Shown here: positions 18,242 through 27,800 of the stretch, in pieces
Layout of the letters: each line of letters opens with the position of its first letter
How positions within the stretch are numbered: the stretch's first letter is position 1
NCBI GenBank assembly: GCA_015061055.1
Contig: SUXH01000005.1
Coordinates: forward strand, 83,536 to 147,535
DNA: 64,000 bases
Reading direction: 5' to 3'
Source of the DNA: Bacteroidales bacterium
Lineage (GTDB): Bacteria > Bacteroidota > Bacteroidia > Bacteroidales > Muribaculaceae
Notes under the pieces: model-generated
Told to the model about the DNA's origin: nothing
What the model saw: only the letters and a program-made list of their open reading frames with translations
Database searches by the model: none
Program-made: the position numbers and the translations under genes

Positions 18242-19087
18242 ATGAAAAAGTTATTTTTAGTAGCAGCAGTAGCTCTTGGTTTGGGCGTATTTACAAGTTG
18301 CAACAATGGATCTTGCAAGTCGGAAGCACAAGATCCACAAATTGATACATTGACAGCCGTTTTCGGTGAAATGTATGGCTATGGTGTAGGAAGTGAGCTT
18401 GCAGCCGACTCTACATTTGATAAGAAAGCATTCTTGGCAGGTTTACAATCAGTGATTGCAATGGATGATGACAATGAGGCTTATGTTCAAGGTATGCAAA
18501 TGGGTATGCAAGTAAAGAATATGCTTACTCAAATCAAGGAACGTGAAAATATCGATATGAAGGCAAAAGCATGGTATCGTTCATTCAAGAAAGCATTTAT
18601 GAGCGATTCAATGGTGAACCCTGCTTTGTTGCAACCAAAAGTGATGACTTTGATGAATTCAATTAAGGCAAAGGCAAAGGAAAGCGATCCAAAAGCAATT
18701 GCAAACAAGAAGAATGAAGAAAAGTATATCGCAGATTCATTGGCCAACAACCCTGATGTGAAAAAAAGCGAAGGCGGTGTGTACTATAAGGTAGTAAAAG
18801 AAGGTAAAGGTGAGAAGTTTAAGAAGACTGATCGCATTATGGTTAAGTATGCAGGTCGTCACTTGAACGGAGAAGAATTTGATAGCAGCAAGGGCGAAGC
18901 AGTTCCATTTAATCCTGCTCAAGTTGTTCCCGGATTTGGCGAAATGCTTCTACTAATGAATCCGGGTGCTGTATATACAATTTATATTCCAGCTGAATTG
19001 GCTTATGGCTTGAATGGTCAAGCTCCAGTAATCGAACCAAACGAAATGCTTATCTTTGAGGTAGAAACAGTAGGTTTGGAAAAATAA
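18242..19087 (+). CDS. FKBP-type peptidyl-prolyl isomerase lipoprotein
   Basis: The start MKKLFLVAAVALGLGVFTSC is a lipoprotein signal with the lipidated Cys at 20, so the protein acts in the periplasm or on the outer membrane. An FKBP_N helical region (about 35-165) is followed by an FKBP domain (about 175-281) with DRIMVKYAGRHLNGEEFDSS, VVPGFGEMLLLMNPGAVY and IPAELAYG. It is probably a folding helper for envelope proteins (inference from the family). It is the second gene of the FKBP pair and is followed by a strong terminator. Confidence 0.93.
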   Translation: MKKLFLVAAVALGLGVFTSCNNGSCKSEAQDPQIDTLTAVFGEMYGYGVGSELAADSTFDKKAFLAGLQSVIAMDDDNEAYVQGMQMGMQVKNMLTQIKERENIDMKAKAWYRSFKKAFMSDSMVNPALLQPKVMTLMNSIKAKAKESDPKAIANKKNEEKYIADSLANNPDVKKSEGGVYYKVVKEGKGEKFKKTDRIMVKYAGRHLNGEEFDSSKGEAVPFNPAQVVPGFGEMLLLMNPGAVYTIYIPAELAYGLNGQAPVIEPNEMLIFEVETVGLEK

Positions 19088-19126
19088 TACAGAGACTATC
19101 ATAGAATAGTAGAAAAAATATGTTGA

Positions 19127-19156
19127 GTGGCAGGGTTTTGATCCTGCCACTTTTTT
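19127..19156 (+). terminator. Intrinsic terminator after the FKBP pair
   Basis: A perfect 8-bp stem GTGGCAGG/CCTGCCAC (19127-19134 and 19143-19150) with an 8-base loop is followed by six T. Confidence 0.85.
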
Positions 19157-19287
19157 ATGTGTGTTGTGAGGCCGAAATGTTAGAATAAAATGTAAAAAGC
19201 AAACAAAGTGCCGGCAAAAAGCACCCCAAAAGAGATAATATTCGAAAAAAATGATTTATATTTGCATAAAAATATTATTTAATACCA

Positions 19288-19761
19288 ATGGAAAGAATAG
19301 ACAACTTAGACAGAAAAATCTTAGAGATAATAATGAAAAACGCGCGTATTCCATCGAAAGATGTAGCATCGGAATGCGGCGTGTCGCGTGCAGCAATTCA
19401 TCAACGTATTCAACGAATGATAGACCTCGATGTAATTACAGGTTCGGGCTATCATGTAAATCCTAAAATTTTAGGATATTCAACTTGTACTTATGTGGGT
19501 GTGAGATTGGAAAAAGGTTCGATGTATCGTCAGGCAGTAGCATCGTTGGAACGAATACCCGAAGTGGTGGAATGTCATTTTACGACAGGTCCTTATACGT
19601 TGTTGATTAAATTGTATGCTCGAGATAATCAACACCTGATGGAACTCTTAAATGATAAGATACAGCATATAGAAGGAGTGATGTCGACCGAAACTCTTAT
19701 CTCGCTCGATCAATCCATCAATAGAGAGGTCCCAATTCATTATGGCGAATGGGATAAATAA
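19288..19761 (+). CDS. Lrp/AsnC-family transcriptional regulator
   Basis: A 157-residue protein with the family layout: a winged helix at about 1-60 (DNLDRKILEIIMKNARI, then DVASECGVSRAAIHQRIQRM as recognition region) and a ligand-binding RAM domain at about 65-150 (TCTYVGVRLEKGSMY, VECHFTTGPYTLLIK). Such proteins sense amino acids or related small molecules and act as octamers. A -7-like TATATTTG at 19257-19264 lies 23 bases upstream of the start. The esterase gene follows after 26 bases, possibly in the same transcript. The ligand cannot be read from sequence. Confidence 0.93.
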   Translation: MERIDNLDRKILEIIMKNARIPSKDVASECGVSRAAIHQRIQRMIDLDVITGSGYHVNPKILGYSTCTYVGVRLEKGSMYRQAVASLERIPEVVECHFTTGPYTLLIKLYARDNQHLMELLNDKIQHIEGVMSTETLISLDQSINREVPIHYGEWDK

Positions 19762-19787
19762 AACACCAATATAAAAAAGAAAAGAAA

Positions 19788-21050
19788 ATGAAACGATTAG
19801 CATTGTTGACAGCAATTATGTGCGTTGTGGCAGTAAGTGCTGTTGCCGAGAGAGTTAAGATAATAATGATACCTGACCATGCCGATGCTATATATGCTGT
19901 GGGCGAACAGGTGAAAATCAAGATGATACTTACCGATTGCGGTCTTGCTTTGAATGGTGCAACCATCGACTATGAGGTGAGTGAAGACCTAATGCCGGTG
20001 CATGAGAAAAAGTCGATTACACTTAAGGGAAATGAAACTACCATAAAGGTGGGAACGATGAAGAAACCCGGCTTTTTGAGAGTTAAGGCAAAGGTTAAAC
20101 ATGCAGGTAAGAACTATTCTTCGATGTCGACAGTGGGGTTTGAACCCGAAAAGTTGATGCCACTTACAGTGAAGCCCGATGATTTTGATGAATTTTGGGC
20201 GAAAAACCTTGATAAGTTGAAAAAGGTGGCATTAAATCCTAAAATGGAACTTCTCGCAGATCGTTGTACTGATGATGTGAATGTGTACCATGTGTCTTAT
20301 GGCAATATTGGTGGCTCACGAATGTATGGAGTGTTGACAATGCCTAAAGCAGAAGGTAAATATCCGGCGGTGTTGCGTCTGCCCGGAGCCAATGTGTCGC
20401 CCAAAAGCGGAGATATACAACATGCAAAACAAGGAGCTATAGTGCTTGAACTTGGTATTCATGGTATACCTGTGAATATGGAAGGCAGCATATATAACGA
20501 CTTGAGTGATGGCGTGTTGGCTAATTATCATATAAAAGATTTTCATAACCCCGATGCTTATTATTATCGCAGAGTATATTTGGGATGTGTGAAAGGAATA
20601 GACTTTTTGCTCTCGTTGCCACAATGCAATGGTAAGGTGGGAACTCTTGGGGGCAGTCAAGGTGGAGCATTGTCGCTTGTAACATCACGACTTGATGATA
20701 GAGTGGCTGCTACAGCAGTATATTTTCCGGCATTGTGCGACCAAGAAGCATATATTCATGGTAGAGCTGGAGGCTGGCCTCATGTGTTTAAATATGAAGT
20801 AAATCGTACAAAGGATATAATAAAGACAATGCGTTACTACGATGCGTCAAACTTTGCGCGCGGACTTAAAGCTCCTGTGTTCTATGCTTTCGGTTATAAC
20901 GATATCACATGCGCTCCATCGTCGACCTATTCGACTTATAATGCAATACCTGCTCCCAAAGAGTTGTCGATAGGTGCCGATACAGGTCACTGGCTGCATT
21001 CTGAGCAAGTAGAGGCAATGTGGAATTGGATTATTGAAAAATTAAAGTAA
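19788..21050 (+). CDS. Secreted acetyl xylan esterase-like hydrolase
   Basis: The protein of 420 residues begins with a signal peptide (MKRLALLTAIMCVVAVSAVA) and an all-beta N-terminal domain (about 22-125). The rest is an alpha/beta hydrolase resembling the AXE1/CE7 family: YHVSYGNIGGSRMYGVL, LPGANVSPKSGD, the nucleophile elbow GGSQGG near 287, and late acid and His residues (FGYNDITCAPSST; ADTGHWLHSEQ). CE7 enzymes remove acetyl groups from xylo-oligosaccharides or cephalosporin C. No glycan locus surrounds it, so the substrate is open. It follows an Lrp-type regulator. Confidence 0.8.
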   Translation: MKRLALLTAIMCVVAVSAVAERVKIIMIPDHADAIYAVGEQVKIKMILTDCGLALNGATIDYEVSEDLMPVHEKKSITLKGNETTIKVGTMKKPGFLRVKAKVKHAGKNYSSMSTVGFEPEKLMPLTVKPDDFDEFWAKNLDKLKKVALNPKMELLADRCTDDVNVYHVSYGNIGGSRMYGVLTMPKAEGKYPAVLRLPGANVSPKSGDIQHAKQGAIVLELGIHGIPVNMEGSIYNDLSDGVLANYHIKDFHNPDAYYYRRVYLGCVKGIDFLLSLPQCNGKVGTLGGSQGGALSLVTSRLDDRVAATAVYFPALCDQEAYIHGRAGGWPHVFKYEVNRTKDIIKTMRYYDASNFARGLKAPVFYAFGYNDITCAPSSTYSTYNAIPAPKELSIGADTGHWLHSEQVEAMWNWIIEKLK

Positions 21051-21093
21051 AAATAATATCAAATAGAATATTTGGTTAATGTGAAAGAGGAGG

Positions 21094-21134
21094 CTGTGTC
21101 AAAATGTAAAATTTTGGCGCAGTTTTCTTTTTTC
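21094..21134 (+). terminator. Intrinsic terminator after the esterase
   Basis: Arms 21094-21105 and 21111-21122 pair over 12 positions including two G-U pairs, with a 5-base loop GTAAA, then a T-rich run (TTTTCTTTTTTC). It isolates the thiamine operon from read-through. Confidence 0.75.
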
Positions 21135-21183
21135 AAAGGAAATGAGAGTTGAGGCAAGCGATGTCATCGTATACGGAAGTTGA

Positions 21184-21215
21184 TTTGCATAAGTAAAATA
21201 AATAGTATAACTTTG
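21184..21215 (+). promoter_or_regulatory. Promoter of the thiamine operon
   Basis: TTTG (21184-21187), then 20 bases, then TAACTTTG (21208-21215) is a full Bacteroidetes-type promoter directly before the TPP riboswitch. Confidence 0.65.
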
Positions 21216-21221
21216 CAAGCG

Positions 21222-21306
21222 ATTCGCTGAGTAGGGGTGCCTTAATATAACGGGCTGAGAACATACCCATAGAATCTGATCCGGATAATGCCGGCGTAGA
21301 GAACTT
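21222..21306 (+). promoter_or_regulatory. TPP riboswitch (THI element)
   Basis: The conserved parts of the thiamine pyrophosphate aptamer are in order: GGGGTGCC (21234-21241), GGGCTGAGA (21252-21260), ACCC, then CTGATCCGGATAATGCCGGCG (21276-21296), with a closing P1 stem. The 3' end of the aptamer is only about 13 bases before the ATG of the receptor gene, and no terminator fits in between, so control is probably at translation initiation (inference). TPP binding would shut off thiamine uptake. Confidence 0.95.
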
Positions 21307-21318
21307 AAACAAATCAAA

Positions 21319-23553
21319 ATGAAGAAAATTTTTTTGGTGGCTACTGCCCTGGTTGGGGTGGTTAGCTATGGTGTTTGTGTAGAGAGAATTACACAAACCG
21401 ACACACTGAAGAGTGTGGTGTTGGAAGAAGTGTCGGTGGTGGCTTCGCGCGCTACCGAGAAAACTCCTGTTGCATTTACAAATGTAACAAGTGAAGAACT
21501 TGCAAAGAAGAACATCGGGCAGGATATACCGTATCTGCTGTCGGTGACTCCTTCGGTGATAACAACAAGTGATGCGGGAGCCGGGATAGGATACACTTCG
21601 TTGCGAGTGCGTGGTACTGACGGCTCTCGAGTGAATGTAACAGCCAATGGGGTGCCTGTAAACGATTCGGAAAGCCATAATGTGTATTGGGTGAATATGC
21701 CCGACTTGGCTTCATCGGTGAAAGATGTGCAAATACAACGTGGTGCAGGAACGTCGACTAATGGAGCCGGAGCATTTGGCGCAAGTATCAATCTACTCAC
21801 ATCGTCGCCTTCGCGCAATTCGTATGCACAAGTAGATGGGTCATACGGAATGTATAATACCCATAAGGAAACATTGAGAGTAGGAACAGGTCTTGTGGGC
21901 AATCATTGGGCATTTGATGCAAGATTGTCGAATATAGGAACCGATGGCTATATTGATCGCGCTGAAGCCAATCTATACTCCTATTTCGCACAAGCAGGGT
22001 ATTACGGCGATAATACGATGATACGCTTGCTTATGTTTGGCGGCTCTGAAAAGACATATCACGCCTGGGATTATGCTTCTAAAGAGGATATGGCAAAATA
22101 TGGCAGACGATATAACCCTTGCGGATTGTACTATGATAACGAGGGTAATGTTGCATATTATGACAATCAAACCGATAATTATATCCAACACAATTTTCAG
22201 ATACATCTGAATCGAAGGTTGGGTGATAATTGGCGATTGAATGCCGCTCTGCACTATACCAAAGGCGATGGCTATTACGAACAATATAAGACTGACCGCA
22301 CACTGTGTGAATATGGACTTGATGATTTTGTTCTTAATGGCGAGGATGTGAGCGAAAGCGATCTTATTCGTAAGAAAGCCATGGACAATGGTTTCGGTGG
22401 AGGCGTGTTTTCGCTCCTTTATAACAACGGGCGTGTAGATGCCGTAGTCGGAGGTGCACTAAATCAATATAGTGGATGGCACTTTGGAGAGGTGTTGTGG
22501 GTGCGCAATTATGTGGGAGCAATAGAGCCTAATCACGAATATTATCGTAATAAGGGAAAGAAAACCGATGGAAACATTTATGCTCGTACAAATATTGATT
22601 TAGCAAAGGGTGTTACAGCATACGCCGACCTTCAATATCGCCACATAAAGTACACTATCGACGGAGTGAGCGATACTTATGATTGGAATGTGGGTGAGAT
22701 GCAGAAACTTGCAGTAGATGAATCATTTGACTTTTTCAATCCTAAAGTGGGATTAAACTGGAAGATTAATACGAATAATCGCATATTTGCATCGTTGTCG
22801 GTGGCACATAAAGAACCAACACGAGATAATTACACCGACGGCGATCCAAAAGATTATCCCAGTGCTGAAAAGTTGGTTGACTATGAATTGGGTTATAACT
22901 TTGGTAATTCGTGGATAAATGCCGCTGTGAACTTGTATTTTATGGATTATACCGACCAATTAGTGCTTACCGGGCAGTTGAGTGATACGGGGAATGCAAT
23001 GTCGGTAAATGTTCCCGACAGTTATCGTGCCGGAGTGGAACTGATGTTCGGTGTGCGTCCTTGTGAATGGCTTGAATGGAATGTGAATGCAACTTTGAGT
23101 AGAAACCGGATTAAGAATTTCACCGAAATGATTTACGAAGACGGGTGGACTAATCCTATTTCAATATATCATGGTGATGTGCCGATAGCATTCTCGCCCG
23201 ATGTAACATTGAATAACATTGTTAATTTTACTTGGAGAGGATTTGATGCGTCGTTGCAGTCGCAGTATGTGTCGAAGCAGTATATGAGCAATGTAAAGAG
23301 TGATGAACAATTGCTTGATGCATATTTTGTGTCGAATCTTCACATAGGTTATACTTTTAAGTTGCCAAGTGTGAAACAAATGCGCTTGGGATTATCGGTT
23401 TTCAATATATTCAATGAAGAATATGAAAATAATGGTTATGCCGGAGCAGGCTATTATGTCGACGATAATGGAGAAAAACAAATATATCGTTATGCAGGAT
23501 ATGCTGCCCAAGCTCCTATTAATGTGATGGGAAGCGTGTCACTTAAATTCTGA
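21319..23553 (+). CDS. TonB-dependent outer membrane receptor, likely for thiamine
   Basis: An outer-membrane active transporter of 744 residues. Signal peptide about 1-20, TonB-box-like region TLKSVVLEEVSVVASRATE, plug domain about 45-160 (SLRVRGTDGSRVNVTANG, VKDVQIQRGAGTST, GAFGASINL), then a 22-strand beta barrel ending in GSVSLKF with the terminal Phe needed for outer-membrane insertion. There is no SusC-type N-terminal extension. The riboswitch in front and the PnuT and thiamine kinase genes behind point to thiamine as ligand, matching the known Bacteroides OMR1-pnuT-tnr3 arrangement. Confidence 0.93.
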   Translation: MKKIFLVATALVGVVSYGVCVERITQTDTLKSVVLEEVSVVASRATEKTPVAFTNVTSEELAKKNIGQDIPYLLSVTPSVITTSDAGAGIGYTSLRVRGTDGSRVNVTANGVPVNDSESHNVYWVNMPDLASSVKDVQIQRGAGTSTNGAGAFGASINLLTSSPSRNSYAQVDGSYGMYNTHKETLRVGTGLVGNHWAFDARLSNIGTDGYIDRAEANLYSYFAQAGYYGDNTMIRLLMFGGSEKTYHAWDYASKEDMAKYGRRYNPCGLYYDNEGNVAYYDNQTDNYIQHNFQIHLNRRLGDNWRLNAALHYTKGDGYYEQYKTDRTLCEYGLDDFVLNGEDVSESDLIRKKAMDNGFGGGVFSLLYNNGRVDAVVGGALNQYSGWHFGEVLWVRNYVGAIEPNHEYYRNKGKKTDGNIYARTNIDLAKGVTAYADLQYRHIKYTIDGVSDTYDWNVGEMQKLAVDESFDFFNPKVGLNWKINTNNRIFASLSVAHKEPTRDNYTDGDPKDYPSAEKLVDYELGYNFGNSWINAAVNLYFMDYTDQLVLTGQLSDTGNAMSVNVPDSYRAGVELMFGVRPCEWLEWNVNATLSRNRIKNFTEMIYEDGWTNPISIYHGDVPIAFSPDVTLNNIVNFTWRGFDASLQSQYVSKQYMSNVKSDEQLLDAYFVSNLHIGYTFKLPSVKQMRLGLSVFNIFNEEYENNGYAGAGYYVDDNGEKQIYRYAGYAAQAPINVMGSVSLKF

Positions 23554-23583
23554 TAATTATAAAAATAAAATCCTCTACTCACG

Positions 23584-24156
23584 ATGAATAATTATCTTGA
23601 AATACTTGGTACGATTGTTGGCGTCATTTATTTGGTGCTTGAATATCGTGCGAGCATATATTTATGGATAGCAGGTGTAATAATGCCTGCTATCTATGTT
23701 TTTGTTTACTATGAAGCAGGGCTTTATGCCGACTGTGGTATAAATGTGTATTATCTGCTCGTGGCAGTGTATGGGTGGGTAATGTGGCGTTGCGGAAAAA
23801 GGAAAGACACTTCTTCGGAGGAGGCAGAATTGCCAATCACTCGGATTCCGAAGGCTTATAGTGTTCCTCTTGGTGTTGTGCTTGTGGTGGCTTGGCTTGG
23901 GATTGCATACCTACTTGCTAATTACACAAATAGCGATGTGGTGTGGCTCGATAGTTTTACTACAGCACTCAGTGTAATAGGGATGTGGATGCTTGCTCAC
24001 AAATATGTGGAACAATGGCTTGCATGGATAGTTGTGGATGTGGTGAGCGCAGGGCTATATATCTATAAAGATCTATATTTTACAGCTGTATTGTATGCGC
24101 TTTATGCAATTATTGCTATCTTTGGGTACTTGAAATGGAAAAGAATGATGAAATAA
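23584..24156 (+). CDS. pnuT: PnuT-type thiamine transporter
   Basis: Inner-membrane facilitator of the PnuC/NiaP-like family, 190 residues with about seven helices. Family features are YLEILGTIVGVIYLVLEYRAS at the start, AVYGWVMWR, WLDSFTTALSVIGMWMLAHKY and EQWLAWIVVDVVSAGLYIYK. PnuC-type proteins equilibrate vitamins that are then trapped by phosphorylation; the kinase here is the next gene, overlapping by 22 bases. Riboswitch context selects thiamine over nicotinamide riboside. Confidence 0.93.
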   Translation: MNNYLEILGTIVGVIYLVLEYRASIYLWIAGVIMPAIYVFVYYEAGLYADCGINVYYLLVAVYGWVMWRCGKRKDTSSEEAELPITRIPKAYSVPLGVVLVVAWLGIAYLLANYTNSDVVWLDSFTTALSVIGMWMLAHKYVEQWLAWIVVDVVSAGLYIYKDLYFTAVLYALYAIIAIFGYLKWKRMMK

Positions 24157-24791
24157 CAATTGTAAGTCGCAATTTCACTGCCGAAGCTGTGATACTTGCC
24201 GATGGCGACTACCCAAGCCATTCAGAGCCTTGTGCTGTGTTGCAAGATACTGCTTTTGTGGCGTGTTGTGACGGAGCGGTAGATGCTTATGTGGAGCATG
24301 GAGGTGTACCAAACTTAATAGTTGGTGATGGTGATTCTATTTCAAAACAAAATAGAGAGCGTTTTCAATCGATTCTTGTGAAAATAGACGAACAAGAAAC
24401 GAACGACCTTACAAAAACTGTGAAACAACTTCTTCAACGAGGAATTTCTCGTATAGCGATAGTGGGAGCAACCGGTAAAAGAGAAGATCACACACTTGGA
24501 AATATATCACTTCTTCTCGAATATATGAGAATGGGTGCAGAGGTGCGAATGTATACCGACTATGGCGTGTTTGTACCAATGTGTGATGATGCGCAATTTG
24601 AGACATTTCCACGTCAACAAGTGTCAATATTCAATTTTGGTGCAACAGGATTGCGTGCTGAGGGGCTTGAATATCCATTAAGTGATTTTACCTTGTGGTG
24701 GCAGGGAACACTAAATCAGAGTAAGTCCAATCTGTTTACACTCTTTGCTTCCGGTGATTACATTATCTTCCTTTCCCATAATGCAAAATAG
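24135..24791 (+). CDS. thiN: Thiamine pyrophosphokinase
   Basis: Transfers pyrophosphate from ATP to thiamine, trapping the vitamin as TPP. Family motifs are VACCDGAVDAYVEHG, LIVGDGDSIS (metal-binding acidic loop, near 55-64), TNDLTKTVKQL (near 88-98) and IVGATGKREDHTLGNISLL (near 112-130). Length 218 is standard. It overlaps pnuT, so the two are probably translationally coupled. The gene is called tnr3 in Bacteroides thiamine studies. Confidence 0.93.
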   Translation: MEKNDEITIVSRNFTAEAVILADGDYPSHSEPCAVLQDTAFVACCDGAVDAYVEHGGVPNLIVGDGDSISKQNRERFQSILVKIDEQETNDLTKTVKQLLQRGISRIAIVGATGKREDHTLGNISLLLEYMRMGAEVRMYTDYGVFVPMCDDAQFETFPRQQVSIFNFGATGLRAEGLEYPLSDFTLWWQGTLNQSKSNLFTLFASGDYIIFLSHNAK

Positions 24792-24834
24792 GGAATAAAA
24801 GTAATATTAGCGATAAAATATAATTGGAAATGCT

Positions 24835-24842
24835 TATCTTTG
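24835..24842 (+). promoter_or_regulatory. Possible -7 box of mfd
   Basis: TATCTTTG matches the Bacteroidetes -7 consensus 25 bases before the mfd ATG. No good -33 TTTG was found at the usual distance. Confidence 0.4.
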
Positions 24843-24867
24843 TATCAATATATAGTATTATATTGAA

Positions 24868-27800
24868 ATGAAGATAGAGGAACTATGCACTGAATTGTGC
24901 CCCGAAGCAAGGGTGCAGGCAGTGATTGAATTGTTGAAAGGTCGAAAGCCAATGAAACGAGTAATCGATGGACTTGCGGGTTCGTCGGCTGCAGTGCTGT
25001 TCTCTCGTCTGCCGAAGCAAAAAACGCCATATTTGGTGGTGTGTAATGACCTTGATGAAGCAGGCTATATGTATCACGACTTGTGCCAAATAAACGGAGA
25101 GTCGAAAGTGCTTATATTTCCTTCGGGTTACAAACGTGATATCAAATACGGTCAGATAGATGCACCTTCGGAAATATTGCGTACAGAAGTTCTGAATAAG
25201 TGGTATAATGACCCTGGAGTACGTTGGGTGATAACATATCCCGAAGCACTTGCCGAACAAGTGTCGTCGAAGAAGGAGATAGATGATACCACAATAACAT
25301 TGGTGAAAGGAAACGAATATGACTTGACTGAGTTGTCGAAACAATTGTTTGCCAATGGTTTTGTGAAAGTGGATTATGTGTATGAGCCGGGTCAATATGC
25401 AATTCGTGGTTCGATTGTCGATGTATATTCGTATTCAAATGAATTGCCTTATCGAGTGGATTTTTTTGGAGATGAGGTGGACACGATAAGAGAGTTTAGT
25501 GTGGAAACTCAACTCTCGGAACGTCAACTTGATTCGATATTTATTCTTGGCGGTTCTTGTGTAGAAACATCAAAGGGAACATCTTTGTTGGAATATGTGG
25601 GCGATGAAACCATATTGTTGTGTAGTGATGCTGATTGGCTATGCAGTCGCATCAAAGCGATAGGTGAATCACGAATGTCGACGAGTGCTATAATAGCCGA
25701 TGAAGGAGATAAAGATGCGATGAAAAAGATAGTTGATGTCGATGGTTTCATAAGTCGTTTCAACGAATTAAAGCGTATCGATTTCAATCCGAGTGAAAGT
25801 GAGCCGATTGTTGGTGGAAAATTGTCGCTTCATTGCACTCCGCAAGGTATATATCACAAGAATTTTGAGTTGATAAGTGAGTCGTTCCACGATTTTATGG
25901 AACGAGGTTACAAGATATTTATCCTTTCGGATAGTGAGAAACAGATAGAGCGTTTGCGCCTAATTTTTGAGGACCGAAATGACAGGATAGTATTCACTCC
26001 GGTAACTCGTACGCTTCACAGCGGATATATTGATAGTGATTTGAAGGTGTGTGTGTTTACGGATCATCAAATCTTCGACCGTTTTCACAAATACAACCTT
26101 AAGAGTGATCGTGCTCGTTCGGGTAAATTGGCACTTTCACTCAAGGAACTTAATCAAATAGAGGCCGGCGATTATATAGTACACGTAGATCATGGAGTAG
26201 GTAAGTTTTGCGGTCTTGTGCGCACTCCTGTAAATGGTGTGATGAAAGAAATGATAAAGTTGTCATATCTAAACGATGATTTTGTTTTTGTGTCGATTCA
26301 CGCATTGCATAAATTGTCGAAATACAGAGGAAAGGAGGGTGTTCCGCCAAAACTTAATAGAATCGGTTCGGGTGCTTGGAACAAGATGAAGGAGCGCACA
26401 AAGAGCAAGTTGAAAGACATAGCTCGCGATCTTATCAAACTATATGCTGCACGCAAGGAAGAGAAGGGTTTTGCCTATTCGCCCGATGGGTATCTGCAAC
26501 AAGAGCTTGAAGCATCTTTTGTATATGAAGATACCCCCGACCAAATTAAGGCTACAGCTGCAGTGAAAGCTGATATGGAAAGTGAACGACCTATGGATCG
26601 CCTTATATGTGGTGATGTAGGATTCGGAAAGACCGAAGTGGCTATACGTGCTGCATTCAAGGCCGCTACCGATGGTAAGCAAACTGCAGTGCTTGTGCCT
26701 ACAACAGTGCTTGCTTATCAGCACTTCAATACGTTCAAGGAACGACTTGCCAACTTCCCTGTAAAGGTGGAATATATAAGTAGAGCTCGCAAACCTAAGG
26801 ATATAAAACGAATATTGAACGAACTTGCCGAAGGTAAGGTAGATATTCTTATAGGTACGCATAAACTTATTGGTAAAGGTGTTGTTTTCAAGGATTTGGG
26901 GCTTCTTGTGGTAGATGAGGAGCAGAAGTTCGGTGTGGCAGTTAAGGAGAAGTTGAAGCAGATGAAGGTTAATGTGGATACACTCACAATGAGTGCAACC
27001 CCTATACCTCGAACTCTGCAATTCTCTCTGATGGGTGCACGTGATTTGAGTGCAATCACTACACCTCCGGCTAATCGTTATCCGATTCTTACTTCGGTGA
27101 ACACTATAAATGATGATATAGTGCGAGAAGCAATCGATTTCGAAATGTCGCGAAACGGGCAGATATTTATCGTGAATAATCGTATAGAGGGCTTGTATGA
27201 TATAAGAGCGATGATAAATCGCCTTGTTCCAGATGCTCGTGTCGTGGTGGGGCATGGACAGATGCCACCCGAACAGCTTGAACAAGCCATAATAGATTTC
27301 ACTAATCACGACTATGATGTGCTTCTTGCCACGACGATTATAGAATCGGGGATAGATATGCCCAATGTGAACACGATAATAATCAATAATGCTCATAATT
27401 TTGGTTTGAGTGAATTGCATCAACTTCGTGGTAGAGTGGGACGAAGTTCACGCAAAGCATTTTGTTACTTGTTGGTTCCTCCCGGACGTCCGTTAACCCC
27501 GGTGGCTCGTCGCAGATTGCAAGCTATAGAGAGTTTTGCGGAACTTGGCAGCGGTATTCATATAGCTATGCAGGACCTTGACATAAGAGGAGCCGGCAAT
27601 CTACTTGGAGCCGAGCAGAGTGGGTTTATTGCCGATTTAGGATATGAAACATATCAGAAGATTCTCAAGGAAGCAGTGCTTGAACTGAAAACGGAAGAGT
27701 TTAGCGATGTGTTTGATGATGAAAAGAAGCAAAGACAGGCTCTCAACGAAGAAGAAGTGTCGTATGTGGCCGATTGTACAGTGGAAACCGATATGGACCT

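Noticed and set aside
21091..21134. End of an insertion sequence (AGGCTGTGTCAAAA resembles some IS ends)
   Set aside because: The sequence is explained by a 12-bp hairpin with T-run after the esterase gene, and no transposase or second end is present.
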